This document shows, one piece after another, positions 1 through 8,567 of a stretch of 46,750 bases of DNA. The position numbers were made by a program, and so were the translations under genes. Every line of letters starts with the position of its first letter. Position 1 is the first letter of the stretch. Location: contig JAGGVC010000002.1 in NCBI GenBank assembly GCA_021158185.1, positions 1-46,750 of the forward strand. Reading direction: 5' to 3'. The notes below the pieces were generated by a model that was given only the letters and a program-made list of their open reading frames with translations, was not told where the DNA came from and searched no databases. This DNA is from a bacterium (GTDB taxonomy: Bacteria > 4484-113 > JAGGVC01).

Positions 1-1083
1 ATAGCCCATGACTTCAACAACATCCTGTTCGCCATCCTAGGGAACGCCGAAATTGCATTAGAGGCTGCACCGCTGGATAACCGTGTTAGCGAGTGCCTGG
101 AACAGATTCTTACTGCAGGACAGCGGGGTGCCGACCTTATCAAGCGGATCCTTGACTTTGCCCGCGCAAAAGAAACGAGGATGAAATCATTGTTGCTCGG
201 CCCCATCGTTAAGGAAGCGTTGAAGCTAATGCGCTCGACCTTGCCTGCCAACATCGAGATCAAGCAGAATATCGAAGCACCCGAAGCACGAGTGATGGGC
301 GATCCCACGGAAATTCATCAAGTGCTGGTCAACCTGTGCACCAACGCTACTTACGCAATGATGGAAACCGGTGGATTGCTTGAAGTAACATTATGTGAGT
401 TTGAGGTTGATGATGAGTTCGCACATGCTTATTCTCAACTCAAGCCTGGTCCGTACATACTGATCAAGGTTTCTGACACAGGGGAGGGAATGGCTTCCGA
501 TGTGCTCGAGCACATCTTTGAGCCTTTCTACACCACAAAGGAAGCAGGAGAAGGTACGGGCCTGGGACTATCGGTTGCACATGGCATCGTTTGCAATATG
601 GGAGGAGTGATTACAGCATATAGCGAACCAGGTATCGGTTCTGTCTTTAATGTTTACATTCCCGAGGTACGAGGGCAAACAGATGATGAGGCTGTTGAGC
701 AAATTGTTTCCCTGACGGGCGACGAGCGCATTCTTCTTGTCGAGGACGAGAAGGCGGTGGCTCAAGTAATAGAGAGGATGTTGATCAACCTTGGATATCA
801 AGTCACCTCGTTTCAGAACAGCGTCGAAGCACTGGATGCGTTTCGCGAATCACCTGAGCAATACGATCTCGTAATTACTGATCTCGCAATGCCCAAAATG
901 ACTGGTGATAAACTCGCGAAAGAGCTGCTTCAGATCAGAAATGACTTACCCATCATTCTCTGCACCGGATTCATAAGTGCTCCGAAAACAGAGGAAGTAG
1001 ATGGAATCGGCATTCGCGCGTATCTTTCCAAACCGATTAGTAAGCACAACCTTTCGGAGACGATCCGCCGCGCCTTAGGATAG
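1..1083 (+). CDS. Hybrid sensor histidine kinase with C-terminal receiver domain (5' truncated)
   Basis: The reading frame is open from base 1, so the N-terminus (sensor part) lies outside the window. The first visible residues are AHDFNNIL, the H-box of the NtrB-like kinase class, with the phosphorylatable histidine at residue 3. An ATPase domain follows: the N-box (NLCTNATYAM), the G1 box DTGEGM, the F-box EPFYTTK and the G2 box GTGLGLSVAHG. A receiver domain starts near RILLVEDE, with a likely phospho-acceptor aspartate in VITDLAMP and the conserved lysine in LSKPIS. It therefore autophosphorylates and passes phosphate to its own receiver; there is no DNA-binding output. A strong terminator 180 bp downstream ends the unit. 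The signal it senses cannot be told from this part. An internal ATG at 181 is not the start because the H-box lies upstream of it. Confidence 0.93.
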   Translation: MAHDFNNILFAILGNAEIALEAAPLDNRVSECLEQILTAGQRGADLIKRILDFARAKETRMKSLLLGPIVKEALKLMRSTLPANIEIKQNIEAPEARVMGDPTEIHQVLVNLCTNATYAMMETGGLLEVTLCEFEVDDEFAHAYSQLKPGPYILIKVSDTGEGMASDVLEHIFEPFYTTKEAGEGTGLGLSVAHGIVCNMGGVITAYSEPGIGSVFNVYIPEVRGQTDDEAVEQIVSLTGDERILLVEDEKAVAQVIERMLINLGYQVTSFQNSVEALDAFRESPEQYDLVITDLAMPKMTGDKLAKELLQIRNDLPIILCTGFISAPKTEEVDGIGIRAYLSKPISKHNLSETIRRALG

Positions 1084-1264
1084 AAGTGCGTACAGATGGA
1101 ACATTGCACGATGACCGCGAGACCTGCAATCCATTGCACATCAAAGTACCGTTGATCACTCAACAGCAACTACCCGACAAAAAAACAATCCGGCTGATTT
1201 TCTGGAACAAAGTTTAGCACTCGCAGTCTTATGTAATGTCTGACGCTTAGGACTTATGCTTCAC

Positions 1265-1298
1265 AAGCCCCCGGTTTCCCCAGCGGGGGCTTTTCCTT
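1265..1298 (+). terminator. Rho-independent terminator after the hybrid kinase
   Basis: A perfect 9-bp stem AAGCCCCCG / CGGGGGCTT (1265-1273 with 1284-1292) encloses a 10-nt loop and runs into TTTTCCTTTC. It lies 180 bp beyond the kinase stop codon. The rest of 1084-1449 shows no convincing gene. Confidence 0.85.
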
Positions 1299-1381
1299 TC
1301 CTAATCTCGTGCAACGGCACTGCTTTTCCGCAACGCATATCACAGCAATTCTGCCTGTTCGATATCGTTTCCGTACACTAG

Positions 1382-1400
1382 TTGGCAGGAGCACTGCCAA
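1382..1400. promoter_or_regulatory. Inverted repeat upstream of the NUDIX gene (candidate operator)
   Basis: TTGGCAG-GAGCA-CTGCCAA is a perfect 7-bp inverted repeat with a 5-nt centre. It ends 37 bp before the putative -10 element of the NUDIX gene, so it would sit about -68 to -50 from a start site at the ATG. There is no T-run after it, so it is a less likely terminator. The regulator is unknown. Confidence 0.4.
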
Positions 1401-1437
1401 ACCGCAGTAATGCGCGCCACGACCGGCAATCCCGTGC

Positions 1438-1443
1438 TATCAT
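1438..1443 (+). promoter_or_regulatory. Putative -10 element (leaderless NUDIX gene)
   Basis: TATCAT ends 6 bp before the ATG at 1450, and no Shine-Dalgarno sequence precedes that ATG. This spacing would place transcription initiation on or next to the start codon. No good -35 is visible. The same arrangement recurs at dapF and at the exonuclease gene. Confidence 0.4.
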
Positions 1444-1449
1444 AAAAGC

Positions 1450-2037
1450 ATGGGTGCTAGAGACGACAAGGTCAGACTTGTTTGGCCTGAGATTGCAGTA
1501 GCTGCGGACATCCTTGTTTTTGCGAGGAGAGCCGAGCCGTTCCATCCTGAAACGCGTGATCGCGAAATGGGTGACGGTCAGCCGGATTTTCAGGAATCAG
1601 GCGAGCATGGTAGCGAAGATCCTGAGCATTCTGAAGAGAGCGGTTCAGATGCTAAGCGAACGGAACTGGCAGCGTATTTCGACATTCTCCTTGTTAAACG
1701 CGCGTATCCGCCGTTTGAGGGCTGCTACGCGATTCCCGGAGGCGGTGTTGAAATTGCCGAGGACTTGCCCGATGCGGCCAGGCGGGAGCTAATGGAGGAA
1801 ACCGGAATTGAGCCTGATACGCTGGCTCAATTTCGCGCGTATGGCGCTCCCGGGCGCGATCCGCGCTGCCGAACCGTTTCGGTTGTTTACTGGACGATAA
1901 TCGATCGGGAAAAATCAACGGAGCGTGCGGGGAGTGACGCAAAGGAAATCAGGTGGTTTCCGCTCCTCGATTTGCCGGATCTAGCATTCGATCATTCACA
2001 AGTGATTGCCGACGCAGTCGAGACACTTTTCGTTTAG
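1450..2037 (+). CDS. NUDIX hydrolase family protein
   Basis: The product (195 aa) contains a complete NUDIX box, G-x5-E-x7-REL-x-EE-x-GI, seen as GGVEIAEDLPDAARRELMEE plus TGI, near residues 97-120. This is the metal-binding catalytic helix that hydrolyses nucleoside diphosphates linked to another moiety; the substrate cannot be read from sequence. The stretch before the box (DILLVKRAYPPFEGCYAIPG) is the usual first beta-strand region. Residues 35-70 form an acidic, low-complexity insertion (DGQPDFQESGEHGSEDPEHS and following) that splits the normal N-terminal strand, so the protein is longer than the usual 130-160 aa. It looks monocistronic and perhaps leaderless. Confidence 0.9.
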   Translation: MGARDDKVRLVWPEIAVAADILVFARRAEPFHPETRDREMGDGQPDFQESGEHGSEDPEHSEESGSDAKRTELAAYFDILLVKRAYPPFEGCYAIPGGGVEIAEDLPDAARRELMEETGIEPDTLAQFRAYGAPGRDPRCRTVSVVYWTIIDREKSTERAGSDAKEIRWFPLLDLPDLAFDHSQVIADAVETLFV

Positions 2038-2159
2038 TATTCTCTTGCCTGCCGCGCAGATAAAGGTAGTACTTGCCCGAATCAGCCGTGTTATAATTTA
2101 GGCATCTGCACAGGGAAAGCTCAAGGTACATTCTTCCCTGTATATCAGGTGATTATGCT

Positions 2160-2723
2160 ATGGACGAAAATCGCCCACGTGAAAACAAAACGGATGAATC
2201 GATATCCGGTGAAGATTCTGCGTCCGTAAATGCAGAAGCTAATTCGACTCCCAACGGGGAAAAAGCTGAGAAGCCCACTCCAGTGGGAGCAGGCGATGAT
2301 TCCGCAGACGTTCCAGCAGGTGATGCGACAAAACCTCCAGATGATTCGAGAAAACCAGACGACGACGATGACAGCGATGATGCAGCAGCTCGAGCAAAGG
2401 AGCAGGTTGTTGAGGTATCACGAAAGGTCGGCAAAGTACTCTCCGATTTCGGCTCTGCGGTAGCGAAAAAATCGAGCGACCTGTACGAGCAGGGCAAACT
2501 CGAAGTTAACATGGCACTTACCGATAGGAAGATTGTCAAACTCGAAGGAGAAGTAGGGAAAAAGCTATTTAATCTCTGGAGCATGGGCAGGATTGAAGAT
2601 CAGATCATACAAGACCTTCTTAGCGATGATCTGAATGAACTTGCAGATATTTACGAGGAACGAGCTGTGCTTAAGGAACTTCTCGAAAACATTCTGTATC
2701 GCCCCGAACCCGATAAAGAATGA
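2160..2723 (+). CDS. Acidic hydrophilic protein of unknown function
   Basis: The product is 187 aa. Residues 1-80 are disordered and very acidic/proline-rich, with a poly-Asp run (PDDDDDSDD). Residues 80-187 are predicted helical with heptad-like spacing, for example EQVVEVSRKVGKVLSDFGSA and KIVKLEGEVGKKLFNLWS. There is no signal peptide and no membrane segment. The start is preceded by AGGTGA eight bases upstream. The stop codon overlaps the start of the next gene in an ATGA, so the two are probably translated together. The helical half resembles small stress-associated or zinc-ribbon-linked helical proteins only in general character; I do not recognise the family. Confidence 0.75.
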   Translation: MDENRPRENKTDESISGEDSASVNAEANSTPNGEKAEKPTPVGAGDDSADVPAGDATKPPDDSRKPDDDDDSDDAAARAKEQVVEVSRKVGKVLSDFGSAVAKKSSDLYEQGKLEVNMALTDRKIVKLEGEVGKKLFNLWSMGRIEDQIIQDLLSDDLNELADIYEERAVLKELLENILYRPEPDKE

Positions 2724-3469
2724 CTGGACGTAGGTTTATGCCGGATCAGGAACAAGCTCTATCAGAGAAGGACTACTGGCTGAAGGATTTTCGCTGCCCG
2801 CTGTGCGGCTGTGTATTCCAGACAATACGACTGAAGGCGCGCGCTCTGACCGTCGTCAAGAGGGAGCCGGATTTTTTTGTTCAATATCGGGGTAATCTTC
2901 CCTGGGTGTACGAAGTGGCGGTCTGTCCAAACTGCGCATATGCTTGCGAGCAACGAATCTGGAAGGATCTTGTGATCGTGGATCGCGACGGGCTGCGCAA
3001 GGCACTTGATAGTGTACGCCCGCCGGATCTTCGGAGCTTTACCTCTGAAAGAACGATGGAGATGGGGCTGACATCGTTCTGCCTTGCACTTATCACGTAT
3101 CCTTTCTGCTCTGCAAGATACTACGAACGCGCAAATCTCGCGCTGCGGGCAGGATACCTGGCAAGAGGATATCGCGAGAGAATCGAGGGGGGTTCTGAGG
3201 CAAGCGAGCTTGAGTTTAAGAAACTGGCTCACGAGTTTTTCCTTAAGAGCTACGAGCTTGAACAGATCGAAGAAACGCGCTTCGGTGTAAGCGGCATTAT
3301 GTACATCATAGGCGAGCTTTACCGACAGCTTGGGGACTACAGGCAGGCCGTGAACTGGTTTTCGAAGGTTGTACACGAAAAGAAATGCCGCCCCCAAATC
3401 CTGCGTCTTGCGCGCGACCAGTGGGAGTTGGCACGGGAGCAGTACAAAGCCGAAAAGGCAAGCGAATAA
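2720..3469 (+). CDS. DUF2225-family zinc-ribbon/TPR protein
   Basis: The product is 249 aa. Two CxxC pairs (CPLC at residue 26 and CPNC at residue 69) flank a beta-rich segment and form a likely zinc ribbon of the DUF2225 type, a family with the pattern C-P-x-C ... V-x-V-C-P-x-C-x-Y-A. The C-terminal half is helical and TPR-like; ELYRQLGDYRQAVNWFSKVV is a good TPR helix pair. The function of the family is not established; it is found widely in Firmicutes, spirochaetes and candidate phyla. It overlaps the preceding gene by 4 bp. An internal ATG at codon 7, preceded by TAGG, is an alternative start. Confidence 0.85.
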   Translation: MTGRRFMPDQEQALSEKDYWLKDFRCPLCGCVFQTIRLKARALTVVKREPDFFVQYRGNLPWVYEVAVCPNCAYACEQRIWKDLVIVDRDGLRKALDSVRPPDLRSFTSERTMEMGLTSFCLALITYPFCSARYYERANLALRAGYLARGYRERIEGGSEASELEFKKLAHEFFLKSYELEQIEETRFGVSGIMYIIGELYRQLGDYRQAVNWFSKVVHEKKCRPQILRLARDQWELAREQYKAEKASE

Positions 3470-3531
3470 CAGGCTGCCGGCCTTACGCCTTAGAAATCAA
3501 GCATTAGCAGCATTCATACTATTTTCGTTTC

Positions 3532-4101
3532 TTACCACACTTTGATGCTGACGTTTATAGACCATGAGGACGGGTCGAAATCGTTGACCTGTTCCACAAG
3601 GTCGTAGCGCACAGTAAATGTTATTCTGTTGTTAACCTCGACACCGAGCACGGCGTTGCCACCGAGTGCAATTGCGCTACTGCCTCCAGTCGTATTGACA
3701 TAGTACGGACCGCCATGAAGCTCGAAGAACGGAACCGTAGGTCGTGCTTTGGGATCAACGAAGTTATAGTGGATGCCACCGGTCGCGCCGATGATGACGG
3801 CACTGCGGTCATCTTCCTTGTAATGCTGAAACTTGAAATCGGGGTCCCAGCGAAGCCCATCTTTCATCTCTGGCCTGAAAAGCCCAAGCCCGAAGCCGAT
3901 ACCTCCTTTGCCGAACGTATCCCCGAATGTTGTGTCCGTCGGTCTTCCGTAACCAAGACCGAGTGCAATTGAAAACCGCTTGCCGAAAATTTTGATTTTT
4001 CCTTCGGGATACTGCCCATCCTTCGCAATCACGGGGGATGCAGCGAGAATCATCGCCGCAATCAAACAAATAATGATCGAAACCCGACGCCTGATTTTCA
4101 T
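3532..4101 (-). CDS. Small outer-membrane beta-barrel-like protein
   Basis: The product is 189 aa. Residues 1-26 form a signal peptide (basic MKIRRR, a hydrophobic core, cleavage around SPVIAKD). The mature part alternates glycine-rich and aromatic beta-strand segments, such as FSIALGLGYGRP, GIGFGLGLFRPE and ITFTVRYDLVEQ, and ends in a strand with a hydrophobic/aromatic C-terminus (INVSIKVW), as is typical of outer-membrane barrels folded by BamA. About eight strands would fit the length. The start is supported by GGAGA 9 bases upstream. It is transcribed divergently from the S55 peptidase gene, across an inverted repeat. The specific role is unknown. Confidence 0.75.
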   Translation of the reverse strand: MKIRRRVSIIICLIAAMILAASPVIAKDGQYPEGKIKIFGKRFSIALGLGYGRPTDTTFGDTFGKGGIGFGLGLFRPEMKDGLRWDPDFKFQHYKEDDRSAVIIGATGGIHYNFVDPKARPTVPFFELHGGPYYVNTTGGSSAIALGGNAVLGVEVNNRITFTVRYDLVEQVNDFDPSSWSINVSIKVW

Positions 4102-4136
4102 CTGTCTATCTCCGAAAGTGTGATCTCGTACACGCT

Positions 4137-4167
4137 CTCAATACCAAAGCTGAACATGCGTATTGAG
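4137..4167. promoter_or_regulatory. Inverted repeat in the divergent promoter region (candidate operator)
   Basis: CTCAATAC (4137-4144) and GTATTGAG (4160-4167) are perfect 8-bp inverted arms, 23 bp apart centre to centre (about two helical turns). The right arm contains most of the -35 element of the S55 peptidase promoter. The position suggests one regulator controlling both divergent genes. Confidence 0.45.
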
Positions 4168-4191
4168 TCGAGCCGGTATGCATGATAACAT
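4163..4191 (+). promoter_or_regulatory. Sigma-70-type promoter of the S55 peptidase gene
   Basis: TTGAGT (4163-4168), a 17-bp spacer and TAACAT (4186-4191) preceded by TGA, giving an extended -10 (TGnTAACAT). A start near 4198 would leave a leader of about 18 nt that contains the GAGGAG ribosome-binding site. Confidence 0.55.
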
Positions 4192-4215
4192 TTCGATTCT
4201 TTGAGGAGAAAATGC

Positions 4216-6555
4216 ATGACTAATCACGTGAAGTTCACGGCTGTTCTGATAGCGGTGCTTTTTTCTTTTTCAATCCCATGCGCAGCAGCTATGGCTGCTG
4301 CAACCTCGAATGAATCCGTCGATACAGGGCCTTCGGTTGGAGAAAATCCATTTCCTGACAGGTCCGCAATCTGGAACGATGAGTACTTCATCGGAAGCTG
4401 GGACATAAAACCAGGAATGGAGGGTGTGGCGAAAACCGTTATTTCCGGTACGCGCATCGAGGAATTCAAGATCACCGTCATTCAGGTCGCTGTGAACCGC
4501 GGGTTCAACAACCGCTCGATGCTGCTTTGCCGTGTAGAAGGATGGGTCGTAGACTTCACAGGCGGCATCGCAGGCGGGATGAGCGGAAGTCCGGTCTATA
4601 TCGACGGGAAGCTTGCAGGCGCGATAAGCGGTCATTGGAGCAATACCGACCAGAAAACCTGCATCGTTACGCCGATTGACGGGATGCTTCCCGCTTGGAA
4701 CTCTTCGGATGAGCGCTTCGAGCCGTTTGAGCTTGTAGAACCCGGAACACCGTTTGCTGCAACCAGATATATATTCGAGTTCGCGTATCCGTACGTGCCG
4801 AAGCCGTATGAATGCGATGGATCTGATGAAACAGGGGTGGAGTGTAAATCATGCAAACGCAGAGAATATGAAGAAAGCGCGGACGGAAATCGTTATTCTG
4901 ACGATCCAAAAGCATCGGGCGCTGATTCCAGGGATGATCCAGCTCTGATCTTCGATTCGGAAGGAACGGTTCTTGCAGAATTCTACGACCTTGCAGCGCC
5001 AATTGAAATTAACGGAAAGACCTACGATTCAATCGCTCTTGGCATGAAACCCGGGATCGCGCCCCCTGAAATCGCGCGCGCGATTCCGATGGAACTATGC
5101 GCGATTCCGGTAGTTGTGAGCGCGAAAAATCCCGCGCTTTCGCGGGCGTTCGCGGAAGCGATGAACGCAGATCCAGCATACGATGTATCCGTCGGACTTC
5201 CGCTCGAATCGGGGGATAGTATTGCAGTTCCTTCGTCCTATCTTGACATCTGGCGAGGCGTAATACCGGATATGATTCTCGAATCGATGCGGTATCCGGC
5301 CAATGTTTATTCCCCTGGAATCCTAGAACCGGGCTGCGTGCTCGGCCAGCGCACCGTGCGCGGCGATCTTTCGAGCTTCGGCTACGGCACGCTCACATAC
5401 ATCGACGGCAACGGCAACTTCCTCGCATACGGGCATCGCTCGGGACGAAGAGGATTCACAGCGGTGCCAGTCGCAAACGGGTTTGTATACTACGTTCCCA
5501 CAAACTGGCAGCGCGTCGGCAAGCGCGCGGTTTGCCTGGAGATAGTGGGTACAGTGTACCAGGATCGAGGAGGCGCGATCGGCGGAACCATCGGCCACGA
5601 GCCTGCTTGGGTGCCGGTCTTCATCAAGTCCACTGACATCGATTCAGGCAGAACATCGAGCCTGAACTGCGAAGTTGCAGATGCACCTGAAGTTTTTCCC
5701 AGAGGTGCGGCGGGCGTCATTTCCACCGGCATCGGATTCCCGGCTGCGCGGAGCACCGAAGGCACGGTAGATGCGACATTCATCGTCAACCTGGACGATG
5801 CGGGCATATTCACGTGGCGCACGGTCTATCTTGCAGACGGCGCTCTCGGCGCAGGTTCCTGGGAATTGTCGAGCTTCCTAAACAGGGCATTTTTCGGGGA
5901 AGGAGAACCGCTCAAATGCAAATCCGTTTCGGCGGTCAGCACAGTTACGGAGGAAAGGAAGTCGTTCAGAATCGCCGAGATTCGTTCACTCGTGCCGGAG
6001 GAATTCGATAAACTTGTTGTCCCTGAAACTGGACGATTCAGCGTGCCAGCGAACGAGAGCTTTGAGACGGTGTTTCCCGATATAGAATCCGAGGAAATTA
6101 GGGACTGGAAGCTCGATGCGAGCGAGGATTCAATCGGGCGCACATACTTTCTCGTGAAGCTGATGCCCTGGCACAGCGATTCGTGTGTGTGGATTCCGGT
6201 GAAGCTCGCACTGCCGGCGGAACTTCGCGGCAAGAAGCTTCGGCTACAAGTATGGGGCGGCGGTGGACTTTCAAGCCTTGCCGATGCAGGTACGACCGCT
6301 ATTGAGCAGGAGAAAGATGCCCAAAGAAACCACATCGATCCAATCCGCTCGCCGGGAGATCGCACAAAATCAGATTGGCTCAGAGAATTTACGAATTCAC
6401 CCCGCGGACAGCATCTGGTTGTCGAACTTGTTTACGCGGGTAAACCGAAGGATATCGGTTTGGGCGAAACGGACGATCTTCCGTTTGCCGGCAGGCAGAT
6501 TGAACTCGATGGTGTAGTGAAAGGTTACGAGACGGCAACCGTCATAGTAAAATAA
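4216..6555 (+). CDS. Exported SpoIVB-like serine peptidase family (S55) protein
   Basis: The product is 779 aa with a signal peptide (hydrophobic core at about residues 8-25, then AMAAA). The S55 hallmark GMSGSPVYIDGKLAGA gives the predicted nucleophilic serine near residue 125, followed by IVTPIDGML. A second conserved block near residues 390-470 (LTYIDGNGNFLAYGHRSG, then EIVGTVYQDRGGAIGG) matches the histidine-containing segment of this family, normally written AFGHPF. In Bacillus, SpoIVB is a signalling protease; the large extracellular homologues in non-spore-formers are uncharacterised. Residues 205-245 form an acidic, cysteine-bearing insertion (CDGSDETGVECKSC) between the two blocks. 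The C-terminal 250 residues are beta-rich and unassigned. The ATG at 4216 was chosen because GAGGAG lies 8 bases upstream; the TTG at 4201 in the same frame is less likely. Confidence 0.82.
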   Translation: MTNHVKFTAVLIAVLFSFSIPCAAAMAAATSNESVDTGPSVGENPFPDRSAIWNDEYFIGSWDIKPGMEGVAKTVISGTRIEEFKITVIQVAVNRGFNNRSMLLCRVEGWVVDFTGGIAGGMSGSPVYIDGKLAGAISGHWSNTDQKTCIVTPIDGMLPAWNSSDERFEPFELVEPGTPFAATRYIFEFAYPYVPKPYECDGSDETGVECKSCKRREYEESADGNRYSDDPKASGADSRDDPALIFDSEGTVLAEFYDLAAPIEINGKTYDSIALGMKPGIAPPEIARAIPMELCAIPVVVSAKNPALSRAFAEAMNADPAYDVSVGLPLESGDSIAVPSSYLDIWRGVIPDMILESMRYPANVYSPGILEPGCVLGQRTVRGDLSSFGYGTLTYIDGNGNFLAYGHRSGRRGFTAVPVANGFVYYVPTNWQRVGKRAVCLEIVGTVYQDRGGAIGGTIGHEPAWVPVFIKSTDIDSGRTSSLNCEVADAPEVFPRGAAGVISTGIGFPAARSTEGTVDATFIVNLDDAGIFTWRTVYLADGALGAGSWELSSFLNRAFFGEGEPLKCKSVSAVSTVTEERKSFRIAEIRSLVPEEFDKLVVPETGRFSVPANESFETVFPDIESEEIRDWKLDASEDSIGRTYFLVKLMPWHSDSCVWIPVKLALPAELRGKKLRLQVWGGGGLSSLADAGTTAIEQEKDAQRNHIDPIRSPGDRTKSDWLREFTNSPRGQHLVVELVYAGKPKDIGLGETDDLPFAGRQIELDGVVKGYETATVIVK

Positions 6556-6612
6556 CAGGCTCTGTTTTGGCGGACTTGGCGCGCAGAAAAGAAAAAGTAA
6601 TGGAGGAAGCAT

Positions 6613-7218
6613 ATGGCACAGAACATTTACGACATAATCGCAGGACGTAGGAGTCAGAGGCGCTACACGAAGGATGTGCCGCCTAAAGCACTCGTCAAGA
6701 GAATCATTGACGGCGCGCGCTGGGCGCCGAGTGCGGGCAACCGTCAGAACTGGCACTGGTGGGTGGCGTCCGGTGAAAAGCGCGACGAACTTGTAAGTAT
6801 CATCGCTAAGGTCAGCGATATGGCGGGAGAGCTGTTTGCTGAATACGATGAGAAAGTGCAGCGATTCCTGACGCTTTATCTGAGAACCGTAGGAGGCGCG
6901 CCGATAATCATCACGCTCACGTACGAGAAGAAACCCCCTGCCAAGAGAGAAGCGCCGTTCGACTGGGATCTGTGGGATTACGCTAGCGCGTGTGCGGCAA
7001 TGCAGAACCTGCTTCTCCTAGCGCACGCGGAAGGACTCGCGACCTGCTGGATGACCGCTCCGGTGCTCGTCCACAAAGAAATACGGCAGTGCCTGGGAAT
7101 TCCCGACAGCAACGAGGTAGTTGCCGTAACACCGCTCGGATACTCCCCGCACGTGATTCCGCCTATCCCGCGCGTCGATCCCGATCTCAAGAAATCCGTC
7201 AAGTGGTTTGGTATGTAA
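6613..7218 (+). CDS. Nitroreductase-family FMN-dependent oxidoreductase
   Basis: The product is 201 aa, the usual size for the family. The N-terminal motif AGRRSQRRYTKDVPP with RWAPSAGNRQNWHWW carries the FMN-binding arginines and the S-A-x-N-x-Q loop. Near the C-terminus, YASACAAMQNLLLLAHAEGL is the conserved helix, and CWMT, IPDSNEVVAVTPLGYSP match the second FMN-contact region. Members reduce nitro compounds, quinones or flavins with NAD(P)H, and some dehalogenate iodotyrosine or take part in cofactor synthesis; no specific substrate can be assigned. GGAGGA lies 6 bases before the ATG. The gene converges on the octaheme cytochrome gene. Confidence 0.9.
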   Translation: MAQNIYDIIAGRRSQRRYTKDVPPKALVKRIIDGARWAPSAGNRQNWHWWVASGEKRDELVSIIAKVSDMAGELFAEYDEKVQRFLTLYLRTVGGAPIIITLTYEKKPPAKREAPFDWDLWDYASACAAMQNLLLLAHAEGLATCWMTAPVLVHKEIRQCLGIPDSNEVVAVTPLGYSPHVIPPIPRVDPDLKKSVKWFGM

Positions 7219-7308
7219 TATTATCAATGCCAGCCGGGAATGCCGATCGAGCCGATTAAGGCTTGACTAATCGCCTTGAAACAGGCAAATTCTACAGAGA
7301 GGGCATGC

Positions 7309-8538
7309 CTACTTGTTCCTCCGCATATCCTTAGCAAGCTCTTTGATTTCGGTCAGGTCGCGCACCATCTCGCTCCAGCCGTACCAGATGGCGTAATCAG
7401 GATTTGCATGGAAAACGCCCTGGAACGCGCGCATTCTGTGTTTCAAATGCATTTCAAAGAGCGTCTGCTCGATCACTGTCGGCGCGTCGTGGAACGTGAG
7501 AAGATCGGGGAATGCATACGAGTAACCTTCCGGCTTTTCAAGAGTGCCGTCTTCATAAAGCCCGGCAACAATCCTGATGGCCTCGGCAAGAAGGTGATCG
7601 ATCTCTTTGATCATCCCATCGCCCTTCGCAAGCTCGCCCTCGGCGAAGTGCCGCGAATGGCAGTTCGTACATGTTTCAAGAATCTTCTCCCGTTCCTTGT
7701 CGAAATCCTCCTGAGTAAGCCTTGCAACATCTGCAGCCTTCACCACGTCGAGCCTGGCAGTAGGATTACCTTCGGGATCGAGTACGCCAAGAGCCTGAAG
7801 GATTGTGACTTGATCCGCCTGCCACTGAGGATCCTCGGGAAGCGGCAGCCTTACGGCAAGGAATCCCCACGGCGTGCGCACCTCGTGATTTCCTTCCTGC
7901 ATGTGGCAGGTCTGGCATGTCGGAGCGGGAGTTTCCTCCGGCAGCGTTCCATTCTGTTTAAGAAGATATCTCACGCCGTGCTTGGATGATGAGTACATCT
8001 CCCACTGCGGATGATCGAATCCCATATGGCAGGTCTGGCATGCCTGGGGCTGGCTCGCTTCCTTCACAGAGAACGTGTGCCTGGTGTGACAGGCGTCGCA
8101 GGATGCAACACCGAATCCGCCGCCGTCAGCCCTGAGCTGCCTGATCTCTTCTGCGCTCTTGAGCCCGATTTTGTGGCAGCCGCCGCATCCCTTCATTCCC
8201 GCTGCGAGCTCTTCCGGAAGTTCGTGCGTTGTCGGCATAGCATTCAACGCGGCCCAAGCGAGCGCATGTTTTCCACTCGAAAACTGCTCGACCTGTGTCG
8301 GATGGCACATTTTGCACGTGTCGGGAGTCGGAATCGCGACATTCGCGAAATCCGTACTCGTGCTGTGGTTCGAACCGTGGCAAGTTTCGCAGCCAAGCCC
8401 CAATTGACCGTGTTTGGACAAACGCCAGTCGTTTGCAATGCCGGGTGTGACCTTGTCGTGGCAGTCCACGCATTCATTCGCGTAAACGGCGCCTGAAAGG
8501 GCAACAAACACGATTATTCCGATTAGGATCTTTGCCAT
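7309..8538 (-). CDS. Octaheme c-type cytochrome, hydroxylamine-oxidoreductase-like
   Basis: The product is 409 aa with a signal peptide (MAKILIGIIVFVALSGAVYA) for periplasmic export. It has exactly eight CxxCH heme-binding motifs: CVDCH, CETCH, CKMCH, CGGCH, CDACH, CQTCH, CQTCH and CTNCH. The spacing, the SSKHGVRYLL and SSGKHA segments, the long gap before the eighth heme and the C-terminal helices with NPDYAIWYGW fit the HAO/octaheme family, which acts on hydroxylamine, hydrazine or nitrite. No CxxCK lysine-ligated heme (NrfA type) is present. Whether the tyrosine that cross-links heme P460 in true HAO is present cannot be decided by eye; without it the enzyme would more likely be reductive. 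The ATG at 8538 has GGAGG 7 bases upstream and begins a better signal peptide than the in-frame start at 8550. Confidence 0.85.
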   Translation of the reverse strand: MAKILIGIIVFVALSGAVYANECVDCHDKVTPGIANDWRLSKHGQLGLGCETCHGSNHSTSTDFANVAIPTPDTCKMCHPTQVEQFSSGKHALAWAALNAMPTTHELPEELAAGMKGCGGCHKIGLKSAEEIRQLRADGGGFGVASCDACHTRHTFSVKEASQPQACQTCHMGFDHPQWEMYSSSKHGVRYLLKQNGTLPEETPAPTCQTCHMQEGNHEVRTPWGFLAVRLPLPEDPQWQADQVTILQALGVLDPEGNPTARLDVVKAADVARLTQEDFDKEREKILETCTNCHSRHFAEGELAKGDGMIKEIDHLLAEAIRIVAGLYEDGTLEKPEGYSYAFPDLLTFHDAPTVIEQTLFEMHLKHRMRAFQGVFHANPDYAIWYGWSEMVRDLTEIKELAKDMRRNK

Positions 8539-8567
8539 AATAACCTCCAAAGCAAAATAACGGATAT

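Noticed and set aside
2092-2097. TATAAT before the acidic-protein gene at 2160
   Set aside because: No -35 at an acceptable distance (only TTGCCC at 14 bp), so I did not list it as a promoter.
7276-7989. 237-codon plus-strand open frame opposite the octaheme cytochrome
   Set aside because: The minus strand has eight heme motifs, signal peptide and promoter; the plus frame has neither ribosome-binding site nor motif.
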